This document shows, in pieces, positions 1-11,861 of a stretch of DNA of 64,000 nucleotides (position 1 is the first letter of the stretch; each line of letters begins with the position of its first letter). This DNA is from Norana najaformis (taxonomy: Eukaryota > Annelida > Clitellata > Crassiclitellata > Hormogastridae): positions 5,144,003 to 5,208,002 of the forward strand of contig OZ029925.1 of assembly GCA_964023275.1 (NCBI GenBank), read 5' to 3'. A program made the translations under genes and the position numbers. Below the pieces are notes generated by a model, which worked only from the letters and a program-made list of their open reading frames with translations, did not search any database and was not told the origin of the DNA.

Positions 1-699
1 AAGAATGACCGCAGCGATGCAATAAAACGGAACGCATCCGGTAACGAGAAAAATGTTTGCCTCGGAAATTGCCTTTGAAAACCGCGTGCACGGAACCGGA
101 GCATAATAAATACACGCTATTTTAGACCGCGTTATGTGTAACCCGTTATATGCTGCGAACTCCTTGCCTAAGAACAGCACAAGAACACACCAGGAAATAA
201 AACAAAAAAGGAAAACTGTAACGGAAAATCGGCAGAACATCTACAAGACTAGGTAGGAAAAGAAATAAGTTCTTGATTTTGGTCGAAAAAGGAAAACAAC
301 GAACTACCTGACTTTTTGGGAACGCGGTTGCTGTGTGCTGGAAAGACATCGAAGTAATCCTTAAAGCACGATTGCAGTGCTCCGGCCATTCATAGTTTGT
401 TGATAATTGACGCTTAAGAACGTGCAAAATAAAACGCTAATGAAAATAAAAACGCATGAAAATATAAAAGAAAGAGAAATAAAACGCATATAAAATAGAA
501 AACGTACAAAAATAAGATATTAATATTGGATAACAAAAGTAGATGAGAATGAAAAAGTTTGCAATATACAAGAAAAATAATAAAAACGTAAATGTGATTA
601 GGTGGAAAGCAACGGGAAACATTATGGGATTTTGTGACGGTGATCAATCACCTGTTCACGGTGTTGCATTAGCAGCCTATCGAAGCGAATGAAGAAATG
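1..699. other. AT-rich non-coding sequence
   Basis: No gene is recognised. From about 420 to 600 the plus strand is A-rich with a drifting AAAATAAAACGC phrase, which makes minus-strand frames look Phe/Leu-rich and spurious. Confidence 0.6.
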
Positions 700-955
700 T
701 AGGACAGCTGGGAGGACACTTCGTCCTGTAGTTGATAGGGTAGTTGGGAGGGCAGTTGGAAGGGCAGTTGGGAGGGCAGATGGGGTAACAGTTGGAAGGA
801 CAGTCTGAAGGACAGTTGGAAGGACAGTTGGGAGGCAGTTGGAAGGACAGTTTGTAGTGCAGTTGGGATGACAGTTGGAAGGACAGTTGGAAGGGCAGTT
901 TGTAGTGCAGTTGGGATGACATTTGGAAGGACAGTTTATAGGGCAGTTGCTCTCC
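700..955 (+). repeat. 12-bp minisatellite, block 1
   Basis: The unit is close to GGGCAGTTGGGA or GGACAGTTGGAA, repeated about 20 times with drift. Confidence 0.85.
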
Positions 956-961
956 CATCTG

Positions 962-1015
962 TTCTTCTAACTGTCAACCCAAATGCCCTCTCAACTGCCC
1001 TATAAACTCTCCTTC
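962..1015 (-). repeat. Inverted copy of the 12-bp minisatellite
   Basis: CCTCTCAACTGCCCTATAAA on the plus strand is the reverse complement of the TTTATAGGGCAGTTAAGAGG stretch in block 2 (about 1,091-1,110), allowing one mismatch. The two can pair as a hairpin of about 45 bp. Confidence 0.7.
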
Positions 1016-1084
1016 CAGTGGAGATGAATGAAGAAAGACGGAGATAGAAGACTAATACAAAGAGAGAAAAAGAGAGAGGGAGGT

Positions 1085-1200
1085 AGAACAGTTTATAGGG
1101 CAGTTAAGAGGGCAGTTGGGTTGGTAATTAATAGGGTAGATGGTAGAGCAGTTGGGAGGACAGTTAGAAGGGCATCTGGGAAGGCATTTGGTCAACAGCC
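1085..1200 (+). repeat. 12-bp minisatellite, block 2
   Basis: GGGCAGTT units like block 1, separated from it by the inverted copy and an AGAGAGAAAAAGAGAGAGGG purine stretch. Confidence 0.75.
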
Positions 1201-1394
1201 TAAAGAGCCGCGGAAGTTGATCTGACGTAATTATCGGCCATTTGCGACCCCTTAGTCGAAGAATCGCTTTCGTAAACTGAGAGAGCCGATAAAAACATCG
1301 TAAATAAAAATATGAGTCAGCCAGAATCAGCTTCGGGGTTTTAAAAGCGCCGCAGTCGCCGCTAAATGAGAGCGCTACATGAATAAGGTGGATC

Positions 1395-1475
1395 ACTTGC
1401 TTTTGGCAACTACCTGCTTTTGGCAACCACCTGCTTTTGGCAACCACCTGCTTTTGGCAACCACCTGTTCATGGC
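1395..1475 (+). repeat. 17-bp tandem repeat
   Basis: CCACCTGCTTTTGGCAA occurs about 4-5 times at a 17-bp period (TGCTTTT at 1,398, 1,415, 1,432 and 1,449), ending in a diverged CACCTGTTCATGGCGAC unit. Confidence 0.85.
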
Positions 1476-1805
1476 GACCACCTGCCGTTAATTATTGAGA
1501 CCCAGTCAGCACATAAAGCTGACGGCGTGTTTCTTTAGATCATAAGGGGGCTAGGGTCTAATAGGGTTATACACTGCCATCCAAGATCCTGTGTTGTATA
1601 ACTCTCATCTGTCCAAAGCCAGCAGATAATGCTTCGTCGTCATTTAACAGGTGGTTTTCACAAGGGGAAAGTAAATTACCCCATTTTTAGGAACCCTACC
1701 ACTATTCTCCCAAAAATCATATAAAATACATAGCGCTTACACTATTTGATATACATATATATGTATATATATGTATATATATATGTATAAAGCTACGAAT
1801 CAGAA
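1476..1805. other. Non-coding, with a short TATATG tract
   Basis: Unique sequence apart from a TATATATGTA tract at about 1,748-1,790. No gene is seen. Confidence 0.5.
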
Positions 1806-1940
1806 TTTACCGAGGCTTAAACTCCGCCACTGCCTTGTTTGGGGTAGTGCCAGTCCCAATCCTGGATAAAGGAGGAGGGCGACGGCAACGGCCTTTGATG
1901 CCATAAGCTGTCGTTAAACTGAGGAACTACTACTACTACC
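1806..1940 (+). mobile_element. SINE-like repeat, family B, CTA tail
   Basis: CCGCCACTGCCTTGTTTGGG, CCTGGATAAAGGAGGAGGGC and GACGGCAACGGCCTTTGATG are followed by an (ACT)n tail. The same order recurs at 61,145-61,265 and in part at 59,845-59,915. Confidence 0.65.
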
Positions 1941-2098
1941 GAGGCTGATATAAATAGTCATAGCCGTCGCCATATGGCTAATGCAATCTAATTTAATCTA
2001 ATCCAAGTATAGCTAATCTGTTCTCATTTAGCTGCTTTTATAGCGCCATTATACGAACAAACAAGACACCAATCAATCGTCGCAACTAGAACGATCGA

Positions 2099-2455
2099 CT
2101 TCAGACAGACAGACAGACAGACACACAGACAGACACAGACAGACACAGACAGACACACACACATGCAGACACACGCAGACACACATAGACACACAGACAG
2201 ACAGACACACAGACAGACAGACACAGACAGACACAGACAGACACACACGCACACGCACACATAGGCAGACACACACAGACACACACAGACACACAGATAC
2301 ACAGACACACAGACATATATATAGAAATAGGTAGATATATAGATAGATAAACAGATAGACATACATAAAAACAGATATATATATATATATATATAAACTG
2401 ATAGATAGGTAGATATACTGATATATATATATATATATAACATATAAAGACAGAA
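2099..2455. repeat. CAGA/CACA microsatellite passing into GATA/TA repeats
   Basis: 2,099-2,312 is (CAGACA)n and (CACA)n; 2,313-2,455 is GATA and TATATA. Minus-strand Cys/Val/Ser frames are artefacts. Confidence 0.9.
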
Positions 2456-2597
2456 AGATGTGTGTGCCTAGGCAAAGCATGCAACAGTTCAAGAACTGAA
2501 GCAATAACTTCAACGCCGACGCCACTCCTTCATGGCCCCCGGGTCCTTCGTCTGGACGAACCCCCATCGGCCCTCGGCTAATTACATAGGCGACGAT

Positions 2598-2855
2598 CGA
2601 ACGAAATCAGATGAAGAGGACGACGACAAAGAGGAGGATGAGGGAGAAGAAGATGAGGAGGAAGAAGAAGAGGGAAGAGGATGGGAAGAGGATGGGAAGG
2701 GAAAGAGGCAGAGGAGGAATGGGTAGGCGAGGAAAAGGAAGAAGAGGAGGAGGAGGAAAGAAAGAAATGGGGAAAAGAACTGAGTAAGAGGACGCGAAAG
2801 ATTAGAAAGAGGAAGAGGATAGGAGGAGGAGGGGCAAATTAAAGAGGAGGAGATA
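2598..2855 (+). repeat. Polypurine tract (GAGGAA-like)
   Basis: Nearly pure A+G on the plus strand with GAGGAAGAAGA phrases. Confidence 0.85.
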
Positions 2856-2911
2856 CAGGAGGATGGGCCAAGGAATAGGGTCAAATCATGCAAATATACA
2901 CATGAACAACA

Positions 2912-3060
2912 GAGAGACAGACAGACACACACAGACAGACACACAGACACATAGACAGACAGACACACAGACACACAGACACATAGACAGACAGACACAC
3001 AGACACATAGACAGACACAAAAACACACACAGACAGACGCACAGACACACACAGACAAAC
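2912..3060 (+). repeat. CAGACACA microsatellite
   Basis: (CAGACACACAGACACATAGA)-type repeats. Confidence 0.85.
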
Positions 3061-3133
3061 GATGACAGAAAGATACACTGACAAGAACAGAGATACGGTA
3101 ACAATGCCGAGTAGAAGAAAGCTGGGCAACAAA

Positions 3134-3915
3134 CAGAGGCATGCAAAGGCACAGACAGAGACATGCAAAGACACAGACAGAGACATGCAAAGGCACAGAC
3201 AGAGACATGCAAAGGCACAGACAGAGACATGCAAAGGCACAGACAGAGACATGCAAAGGCACAGACAGAGACATACAAAGGCACAGACAGAGACATGCAA
3301 AGGCACAGACAGAGACATGCAAAGGCACAGACAGAGACATGCAAAGGCACAGACAGAGACATACAAAGACACAGACAGAGACATGCAAAGGCACAGACAG
3401 AGACATGCAAAGGCACAGACAGAGACATGCAAAGGCACAGACAGAGACATGCAAAGGCACAGACAGAGACATGCAAAGGCACAGACAGAGACATGCAAAG
3501 GCACAGACAGAGACATGCAAAGGCACAGACAGAGACATGCAAAGGCACAGACAGAGACATGCAAAGGCACAGACAGAGACATGCAAAGGCACAGACAGAG
3601 ACATGCAAAGGCACAGACAGAGACATGCAAAGGCACAGACAGAGACATGCAAGGGCACAGACAGAGACATGCAAAGGCACAGACAGAGACATGCAAAGGC
3701 ACAGACAGAGACATGCAAAGGCACAGACAGAGACATGCAAAGGCACAGACAGAGACATGCAAAGGCACAGACAGAGACATGCAAAGGCACAGACAGAGAC
3801 ATGCAAAGGCACAGACAGAGACATGCAAAGGCACAGACAGAGACATGCAAAGGCACAGACAGAGACATGCAAAGGCGCAGACAGAGGCATGCAAAGGCAC
3901 ACACAGAGACAGGCA
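3134..3915 (+). repeat. 22-bp minisatellite, about 35 copies
   Basis: The unit ACATGCAAAGGCACAGACAG plus AG repeats almost without change. Rare variants are ACATACAAAG (near 3,271 and 3,361), AAAGACACAG (near 3,169 and 3,366) and AAGGGCACAG (near 3,650). All six frames are largely open because the unit lacks stops, so the 260-440 codon frames here are not genes. Confidence 0.95.
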
Positions 3916-4185
3916 GACGAAGGGTGTGGTTGGCGGAGGGTCTGGTGAAGTGACGATTGTTAATGGAGAGAGCGAGCGAACGAGCGAACGAACGAATGCG
4001 TCAATTATTTCAGTTTATTTGACCGACGCCAAGAATTTTGTGTCCAGTTATGGATTCGGCGAAAATCAACAACGACTGAAACATCAGCCTTATTAAAAAC
4101 AACCGTTTAAACCACCTCGCTTTATCTCTCCTGCATTTCCACTGCCTCTTTCTGCCTTTGTTTGTACCCATGTCTCTCACCTGCC

Positions 4186-4490
4186 TCTCTGTCTCAGTCT
4201 GTCTGTCTGTCTGTGTCTGTGTCTCTGTTTCCTTTTCTCTCTCGCTATCTTTCACTCTGTCTGTCTGTTTCTGTCTCTCTTTGTCTCTCTCTCTCTGTCT
4301 CTCTGTCTCTGTCTCCCTCTGCCTATCACCCTCTGTCTCTTTCTCTGTATCTCTTTGTCTCTCTCTCTCTTTCTCTCCCTGCCTGTCTCTCTTTCTTTCT
4401 TTTTCTCTGTCTGTCTGTCTGTCTCTCTGTCTGTCTCTCTCTCGCTCTCTTTCTCTCCTTTCTCTGTCTCCATCCCTACCTACCTCCCTC
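4186..4490. repeat. Polypyrimidine TCTG/TC tract
   Basis: (TCTG)n and (TC)n runs with almost no purines besides G. Confidence 0.9.
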
Positions 4491-4504
4491 TCCTCTCTTT
4501 ATAA

Positions 4505-4728
4505 AGAGATACTTAGATACATACATACATGCATGCATGCATCCATATATACATACATACATACATACATACATACATAGATACATACACACATACATAC
4601 AAACATACATACATACACACATACATACACACATACATACAAACATATATACATACACACATACAGACATACATACATACATACATACACATACAGACAT
4701 ACATACATGAATACATACATAAAAACAT
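4505..4728. repeat. (CATA)n microsatellite
   Basis: CATA repeats with CACA and CAGA interruptions. It is complementary to the TATG array at 4,979. Confidence 0.9.
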
Positions 4729-4978
4729 GGGGTTGGACATAATATCCGCGAGACATAATATGAACGTACGTGGATTATAAACAGAGACCTAGAACAGGCG
4801 AGTGACAAAATGCCTGCGCTCTATCTGTCACACGGCGGTTAAGCCGATCTGGCTAACGGGCGCCATTTTGTTGCTCAACGTTCTGCATCACCAGAGCCGA
4901 CGCCCAATCAGACGCTTGGCGCCATTAGTTTGCTTAACGCATGACCTTTCTCCTTAGACCGAACCGTTTGTCAGGGCC

Positions 4979-5450
4979 ATGTATATGTGTATGTATGCAT
5001 GTATGTATGTATGCATGTATGTATGTATGTATGTATGTATGCATGTATGTATGTATGTATGTATGTATGTATTTATGTATGTGAGTATGTATGTATGTAT
5101 GTATGTATGCATGTATGTATGTATGTATGTATGCATGTATGTATGTATGTATGTATGTATGTATGTATGAATGCATGTATGTATGTTTGTATGTATATAT
5201 GTATGCATGTATGTATGCATGCATGTATGTATCTATGCATGTATGTATGTATGTATGTATGCATGTATGTATGTTTGTATGTATATATGTATGTATGTAT
5301 GTATGTATGCATGCATGTATGTATGTATGTATGTATGTATGTATGTATGCATGTATGTATGCATGTATGTATGTATGTATGTATGTATGTTTGTTTGTAT
5401 GTATGTATGTATTTATGTATTTATGTTTAAATGTATGTATGCATTTTTGA
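4979..5450. repeat. (TATG)n microsatellite
   Basis: About 470 bp of TATG with CATG variants. Many frames stay open by chance of period. Confidence 0.95.
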
Positions 5451-6030
5451 TTGTGTATATGCGTGCGTGTATGCATGCAAGTTTCTTAAGTTACATATGT
5501 ATGTGTATATGAATGTATGTATGCATATATGTACGTAAGTATAAATGTAGGTATTTGTATGTGTGTATATATATGTATGTTTTGTATGAAGGCCTATATG
5601 TGTATGTATACATGAATACATATACGTACGCACCTGCTGTTTGTATGCATGCATATATATATATATGCACGTATGTATGTAAGTAGGTAGGTAGTTATGC
5701 ATGTACATATGTGAGATATATGTATCTGAACATTTATCCTGCGCCTTTAAGGTAAGTACATTTAGCTCTATGTAAATATAAGTAGTTATATATGCCTAAA
5801 CATAGGCATACATACAGCCAGAGCCGCAGTTAATATGTTGCCCGGCTTAAGACCGTTCGATCCCTTCAACGAGTCAGTCGCTTGGCTTCTGATATCGGGC
5901 AAGCTGTGCACGTCCAGCTCTCAATTGCTGCCAAGCGAATTCATGTGGCGCCCTCTGCACCATATCCTACAACGCCTGGAAGTCGTACATAGTGTTCAGA
6001 AACTGGATCAATGCCCCCTACCGTTATATA
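5451..6030. other. Degenerate TATG sequence, then unique DNA
   Basis: TATG decay continues to about 5,725, followed by CTGAACATTTATCCTGCGCC at 5,727-5,746, a phrase also seen near 18,703 and 51,140. The rest is unique; no gene is seen. Confidence 0.5.
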
Positions 6031-6034
6031 TATA

Positions 6035-6655
6035 GATATAGTATTTACCTATATATATATAATAAATGTATATATATATACACATATATATGTAAATATG
6101 TAACGGTCTGGTACAGATCTAGGTCCTGTACGCTATATACCGAAAATAACTTATATATATACTATTTATTAGGCCCCGCTATAAATACATATATAAATGT
6201 GGGAGATATATATGTGTGTATATAGCTTAAATATACATTTCTATAAATATAGTTATCTATATGGGTATTATATAACGGTCTGTTCACTATATAATACTTC
6301 TATACAGTATATATTACGTATAACTTGGACAATTACCTCATCCTCATATACATCACGGTGGGGTAAAGGTTTGTTATATGTACATATGTATATATTATGT
6401 ATATACATGTAAATATATGTATATATAAGGTTACATATATGTTATATTATATATAAGCTATATATATATGTTATATATGACATTATATATGTTACATATA
6501 AGGTTATATATATATATATATGTTATACATATTATACATGTCATATATAACAATATATATGTTATATATAAGGTTGCATATATGTATATATTTGTATATA
6601 TATAAAACGGTGGAACACTGTATATATATAGTACTATATATACTATTATATAAAG
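6035..6655. repeat. AT-rich palindromic TATATA region
   Basis: Repeated TATGTTATATATAAGGTTAC-type phrases and long TA runs, self-complementary at many points. Confidence 0.8.
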
Positions 6656-6955
6656 CAGCGCATTAAGTCAACGGCAGTGGTTGGTCGGGACCTCGTCGTG
6701 TATGCAGGTCTCGTCTAGCGACAACCTGTTCCGTTAATTTGCGAGCAAAGGCGAGGCGGTTTCTCTCTGGTCGCCCGTTCTGTTGCAACGGAGAAGACGT
6801 TGGAGGCGGGTAGGCCATTGGGCCGAGTCTAAGCTGGTCGAGTCGAGATTAGCCGGCGGATTAATTGCAATCATCATTCTCCGTAGCAGCCGACGGACAT
6901 TAGGACCCGTCGGTAAATGGAATACAACATCGCGACCTTCATCTTTGTTTTTACG
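6656..6955. other. Unique GC-richer segment, no gene recognised
   Basis: Mixed composition between two repeat tracts. ORFs here run into the polypyrimidine tract and show no domain. Confidence 0.4.
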
Positions 6956-7660
6956 CTGCGTCGCCTCCTCCTCCTCTTCTTCTTCCTCCTCCTCCTTTTC
7001 TTTCTTTTCTTCTTCTTCTCCTCCGACTCCTTTTCCTTCTCGTTTTCCTAACCCTTCGGGTTTTCTCCTCCTCCTCCTCCTTCTCTTTCTTCTCCTTCTC
7101 CTTCTCCATCTTTTTTTCTTCTCCTCCGCCTTCTCCATCTTTTTCCTTCTCCTCCTCCTTCTTCTTCTCCTCCTCCTCCTTTTCTTTCTTTCTTTCTTTC
7201 TTCTTCTTCTTCTTCTTCTTCTCCTTTTCCTTCTCCTCTTTTTCCTCCTCTTCCGCTTTTTCTCCTCCTCCTTCTTCTTCTCCTCCTCCTTTTCTTTCTT
7301 TTTTTTCTTCTCCCTCTCCTTTTCCTTCTCCTCCTTTTCCTCCCACCTCTGTTTCTTCTTCTCCTCCTTCTCCTTCTCTTTCTTCTTCTCCTTCTCCTCC
7401 TCCACCTTATTCTTCTTCTCCTCATCCTCGTCATCTTGTTCTTTTTCTTTATCATGATCCTCCTCCTCAACTTCTTCATCGTCGTCATCTCCCTCCTCCT
7501 CCTTCTCTCTTTATTCCTCCTCTTTCCTTCTCTTTCTTCTTTTTGTCTACTTAATCTACTTCCTTCTTCTCCTTCTCCTTCCCCTGTACTTCGTCGTCAT
7601 CTGCTTCCTCCTCCTCGTCCTCTTCTTCTTCTTCTGTTCCTCCTTCTCGTTCCTTCCTGA
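6956..7660. repeat. 700-bp polypyrimidine (CTT/CTC) tract
   Basis: Almost unbroken T+C on the plus strand, so polypurine on the minus strand. Long Ser/Phe/Leu and Lys/Glu/Arg frames are artefacts. Confidence 0.9.
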
Positions 7661-7929
7661 TTTTCATATATGGCTTCCATCTCTTCTGACGGCTATTAAT
7701 CGTGACTTAGGTCTACACCATGGCTCAAAAATTATCGCGGCTTCGAAACCGAGATAAAAGACGCGATCTGGAAATTGAGTTTGAGCTTGAAATTGACGAT
7801 GACCTAAATCGGGATTATTTACGAGGTACGTCTGATTTTGCCGGAAAAAAATCATGAAAACTTAAAAACTCAGATTAAATGCTTGGAAAAAGATTGAGAT
7901 TTTGAAATGGAAGAAGGCGAAAGAAAATT

Positions 7930-8260
7930 GATTAACTGGCTAAATGGCTGGCTGGCTAACTGGATGGCTTGCAGGCTGGCTGGCTGGCTGACAGACTGAT
8001 TGGCAGACTTACTAGCTGACAGACTGACTGACTGATTGACTGACAGACTGACTGACTGACTGACTGACTGACTGACCTACTGACTGACTGACTGACTGAC
8101 CTACTGACTGATTGACTGAACTACTGACTGACTGACCTACTGACTGACTGACCTACTGACTGACTGACCTACTGACTGACTGATTGACCTACTGACTGAC
8201 TGACCTACTGACTGACTGACCTACTGACTGACTGACTGACTGAAAGAATGAATGAGTGAA
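7930..8260. repeat. (CTGA)n tract with CCTA interruptions
   Basis: GACTGACTGACCTACTGACT modules repeat, preceded by GGCTGGCT runs from about 7,945. Confidence 0.9.
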
Positions 8261-9344
8261 TGAATGAAATAACTGACTGATTAATGCACGAACCAAGGAA
8301 ATGATTGAATGATCAAAAGAGTGAATAGTGATGACTTGTTGACCAAGTTATTTACTTCCTTACTTATTCACACACTCGCTCGCTCACCGACAAAAGACCT
8401 CAACGACTGAATTGACAGACCTCTCATTGACCGACCGACTGAATGAATGACTGACTGAATGAACGAGGGAATGAATGCTGCCACGTAATTGCCACATTCC
8501 TGAAGACAGCAATAAGAAACGCGATAATTAAGCTGGAGCGAAACATCTGTGCGCATGTCCACAAAGCGTCCATGTCGTGCGCGCCATCTTGCATCCTCTG
8601 ATCATTCGGGGACGTTTTTAAGCGTCGCAATGACCATTAATGTAGCGCCATGCTGTAGTCCTCGTTCATCAATGGACGGCCGACACGTGTAATTGCTTTT
8701 CATGCAGTTCCCCGTTCGGTCGCATCGCCAGCCGAATGTGTTCGGGGCGTACTCGGGAAGTCGCAAGACGGAACTCGGGTGGTATTATAACGGGCGCAGT
8801 AATCAAGTGACTCGGACACTCTCGCAGAGTAATTTATCAGTCGGGTGTATCCGTGGGGGCCGACATGACGTGCTTCACGCCGGCCTGCTCAAATGAAACC
8901 GCAATTCCAACGTGCTGCGTCCATACCCCTCTGAGCATCACACCACCACGACTAACCCTCCAGCAGCAGGACCCAAGCTGACAGAATGTTAACTATAAGC
9001 TGTAGCTCGGCATTCGAGGGTGTGATCGCCAGAGCGGAACTGATTACCTGTCGAAGACCATTATTGGCTTTGCATAGTAGAAGACTTTGGCACCGTTGCT
9101 ACAAGACTTTGGCGTCGCGCTATGAAGGCTGACGTCATTCGTCAGATATGCTCCGCTCGATCGCCCGTCCATTCGTTCATCCATTGCCTACGTCATCGTG
9201 TCACTATTTTGCTTCATTCAGTCTGTGATTCGTTCGCTTCAATTGGCCAATTTGTTTTTTTCTTTCTTCTTTTATTCGACCATCGATTGATGCCATGGGC
9301 ATTGTGCTGCAGATGTCTTTAGAATAGATTAGAGTTCTTTCTTT
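8261..9344. other. Unique non-coding sequence
   Basis: AATGA-rich start, then mixed sequence. Three ORFs of 64-68 codons have no recognisable content. Confidence 0.4.
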
Positions 9345-9640
9345 CATTCATCCTGTTTCAACTTCTTCACTCTCTTCTGCTGTTTTGCGCATTCATTCAT
9401 CAATTCATAAATTCATTTATTACTTCATTCTTTGTTTCTTACTTACTTATTTTCCATTCATCAATTCATAAATTCATTAATTACTTCATTCATTCTTTGT
9501 TTCTTACTTACTTTCATTCACCAATTCATAAATTCATTTATCATTTTTCATTCTTTTTTCCTTCTTACTTATTTTCTTTCTTGACATCTGTTCTTTCTTT
9601 CTTTCATTTTTCTTCCTCCTCTTTTTCTTTCCAGCTGCAG
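9345..9640. repeat. TTCATTCA / CTTT-rich tract
   Basis: CATTCATCAATTCATAAATT occurs about three times with TTCTTACTTACTT runs. Confidence 0.75.
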
Positions 9641-10634
9641 ATGATGAGCCTTGACGGATTTTTGCATTTATCACCCGATGCCAATTCATATCTCAAGCAC
9701 TCCGCAGACATTTACGACAGCATTTAATACATCAAAAACACTTGGACATGATATTTGAGGCCTCCATATACCATGCAATGCATTAATATATCTATATATG
9801 CATGTAGTTTTATATATAATCATAAATACGTGTGTCTATATATCTGTGTGTATGGAGCATATAGACCTATTTTATATACACATTTCTCCTTTGCATTTGT
9901 CAATATTAAATATGCTAAGCAAATGCATACAACTGAACACACACACACGTTCATACACTAGTAGAAATACATGCATATACACAAATTCGACAAATGCGTA
10001 TGTATAATATATGTGTATATCCCATGTATATGTTTGATATTTCATAATCGTAATCGTAACTGTACATTTACATAGCAAGAAAAAATCTCCTGTTCAAGAA
10101 AAACCACTCATGAGAGGTACTCTCCTCTTGATCACAAAAGACAGTGATCAAATAGAATGGCCTTTAAAAGCCCGTTTACCATGAACAGCTCTAGTCACTG
10201 GTATCAATAGAGTAATGCAATCAGATGACCTGGTTGAATAACGATAAGTCTGGGCAATGAGGACTGAGCTTAATCAAACCTATACTTTCAATAAAGCGTA
10301 TGCCACTACATGGATGGCTTGGCACTGAGTCTATAGCGACTGATGTTGCCTTGCCTGATCTGGCATTTGGCTTTCTGATGAGATCGATTAGTCATCGATC
10401 TATCCCCTCGATGACAGTAATTTAGAAAGCACAGAATCTGCCGTTTAACCCACTCCATGTATAACTGATCTCCGACTGTCTTCTTCCGCCGCTGCCGACC
10501 GACCGACTCAGCTGCCTTTTATGCAGCCGACTGCGGCCGGGAATTCGGCGTCGAAACCCGCAAACTCGTAATCATGCATTTTCATCCATCGGAGATTTAT
10601 TTATACATCGGAGATTTCTATACATCGGAGATTT
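9641..10634. other. Unique sequence with a short 3x repeat
   Basis: AT-rich with TATATA stretches to about 10,080. ACATCGGAGATTT or close forms occur three times at 10,585-10,635. No gene is seen. Confidence 0.45.
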
Positions 10635-10840
10635 TTAAGTAATCTGTGCTTACTCTGGGTACAGCTCGACTCTGCTCAGAGTCAAACCATACGGTCGCTA
10701 TAGAAAAACACATACATTTACATTTACTCTAACCAGCTAATATCAACGGCTGCAGGCGGCGTTATCCTGAGGGTCACAGAGGCATTTACATACCTCGGTA
10801 TGTTCCCAGACTATACCCAGAGTAAGTACAGATTACTTAA
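10635..10840. repeat. Inverted repeat pair around a family C SINE tail
   Basis: 10,635-10,661 (TTAAGTAATCTGTGCTTACT...) is the reverse complement of 10,814-10,840 with one mismatch in 27 bases. Between the arms lies the family C end CATACGGTCGCTATAGAAAA plus ACATTTACATTTACT at about 10,690-10,728. A small inverted-repeat element is possible. Confidence 0.6.
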
Positions 10841-11048
10841 GCGACTTCTTGGGCTACTATTTTTCCACTTACTAAATTTTTGTTTCCTATTAAACTTTGC
10901 TGTTAAGGCAAGACGATACATTAAAATTCGCCACACTATATATGTTGCACGTATGAATCAAGATGAACAGTAGAGCGCATTTTGTGAAGGCTATGGTACA
11001 AAAGCTTTGCACACGGGGCTGTCTAAATGATCTCAGCAAGCGCGTTTG

Positions 11049-11164
11049 AACACAGATTTAAAAGTTCACGTTATGCAAAAGTAGGCGGAAGTAGTAGGAA
11101 CCATTTAACACAGTTTTAATAGTTTGCGTTGTGCAAAAGTGGGCGGAGTCGGAACCGTTTTCGC
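11049..11164 (+). repeat. 58-bp tandem duplication
   Basis: AACACAGATTTAAAAGTTCA...CGTTATGCAAAAGTAGGCGG (from 11,049) recurs as AACACAGTTTTAATAGTTTG...CGTTGTGCAAAAGTGGGCGG (from 11,107). A related phrase GTCGGAGTCGGAACCGATTT stands at about 16,190, so the segment is also dispersed. Confidence 0.55.
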
Positions 11165-11457
11165 CCTGGAACCGATCCGACACGACACCGCTCGGCGCGC
11201 CGTACAAAAAACGAGCTGAATGATTCGAAATGGCGCGCCATAGATTTTGGCAACGGTCGACTTATACGCGAGGACCAACGACTAGGATTCGACATGGCGG
11301 ATTTTGCGAATAATCCATTTGGTGGCGCTCAAATCTTCGCCCCGTCGGCCATTTGTCGAACACCGGTCGGCCGACGAAAGCAATAAACGAAATTTCGCCC
11401 ATCTCTCCCGGCGTGAATTTCTTTTATGCTTCGTCTACATGTGTTAGTCTTCGTTTT

Positions 11458-11861
11458 TATGTATACATAATACATGCTTATATGCATGTATATACGCGCG
11501 TTTCTAGATATAGACGTATCGACTGTGAAGGTAATTTCCAAAATACGATATTTTATCTTGTACCTTGCATATTTAGTATATTTATATGATTATACTTATG
11601 TGTTCATACATGCGCGTATCTGGAATGCTGGTCAATATATATATATATATATATTGACGAGCATTCCATTATATATATAATGCTGGTCACTATATATATA
11701 TATATATATGATCATATAAATATACTACATATGCAAGGTACAAGATACAACATAGTATCTTGGAAGTTACCTTCACAGTCTATACATCTATATCTAGATA
11801 CGCGCGTATATACATGCATATAAGCATGCATTATAATGAGCTGGTATATATGTATACATAA
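11458..11861. mobile_element. Foldback element with long inverted arms
   Basis: The left arm 11,458-11,590 is the reverse complement of the right arm 11,711-11,861. The inner 115 bp differ at about 9 positions (roughly 92% identity), and the right arm has a 17-bp insertion near its outer end. The 120-bp spacer holds a smaller hairpin at 11,622-11,667 (GGAATGCTGGTCAATATAT against ATATTGACGAGCATTCC) and a further AATGCTGGTCACTATATA. No transposase is present, so a non-autonomous foldback or MITE-like element is inferred. Matching short open frames on opposite strands only reflect the symmetry. Confidence 0.75.

Noticed and set aside
2582-3904. 440-codon minus-strand frame rich in Cys, Leu, Ser
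   Set aside because: Reads through the 22-bp minisatellite and CAGACA microsatellite.
4158-4580. Leu/Ser-rich membrane-like frame
   Set aside because: TCTG microsatellite followed by CATA repeat; hydrophobicity is an artefact.
6783-7457. 224-codon Ser/Phe/Leu frame with a Lys/Glu/Arg frame on the other strand
   Set aside because: Polypyrimidine tract; composition explains both.
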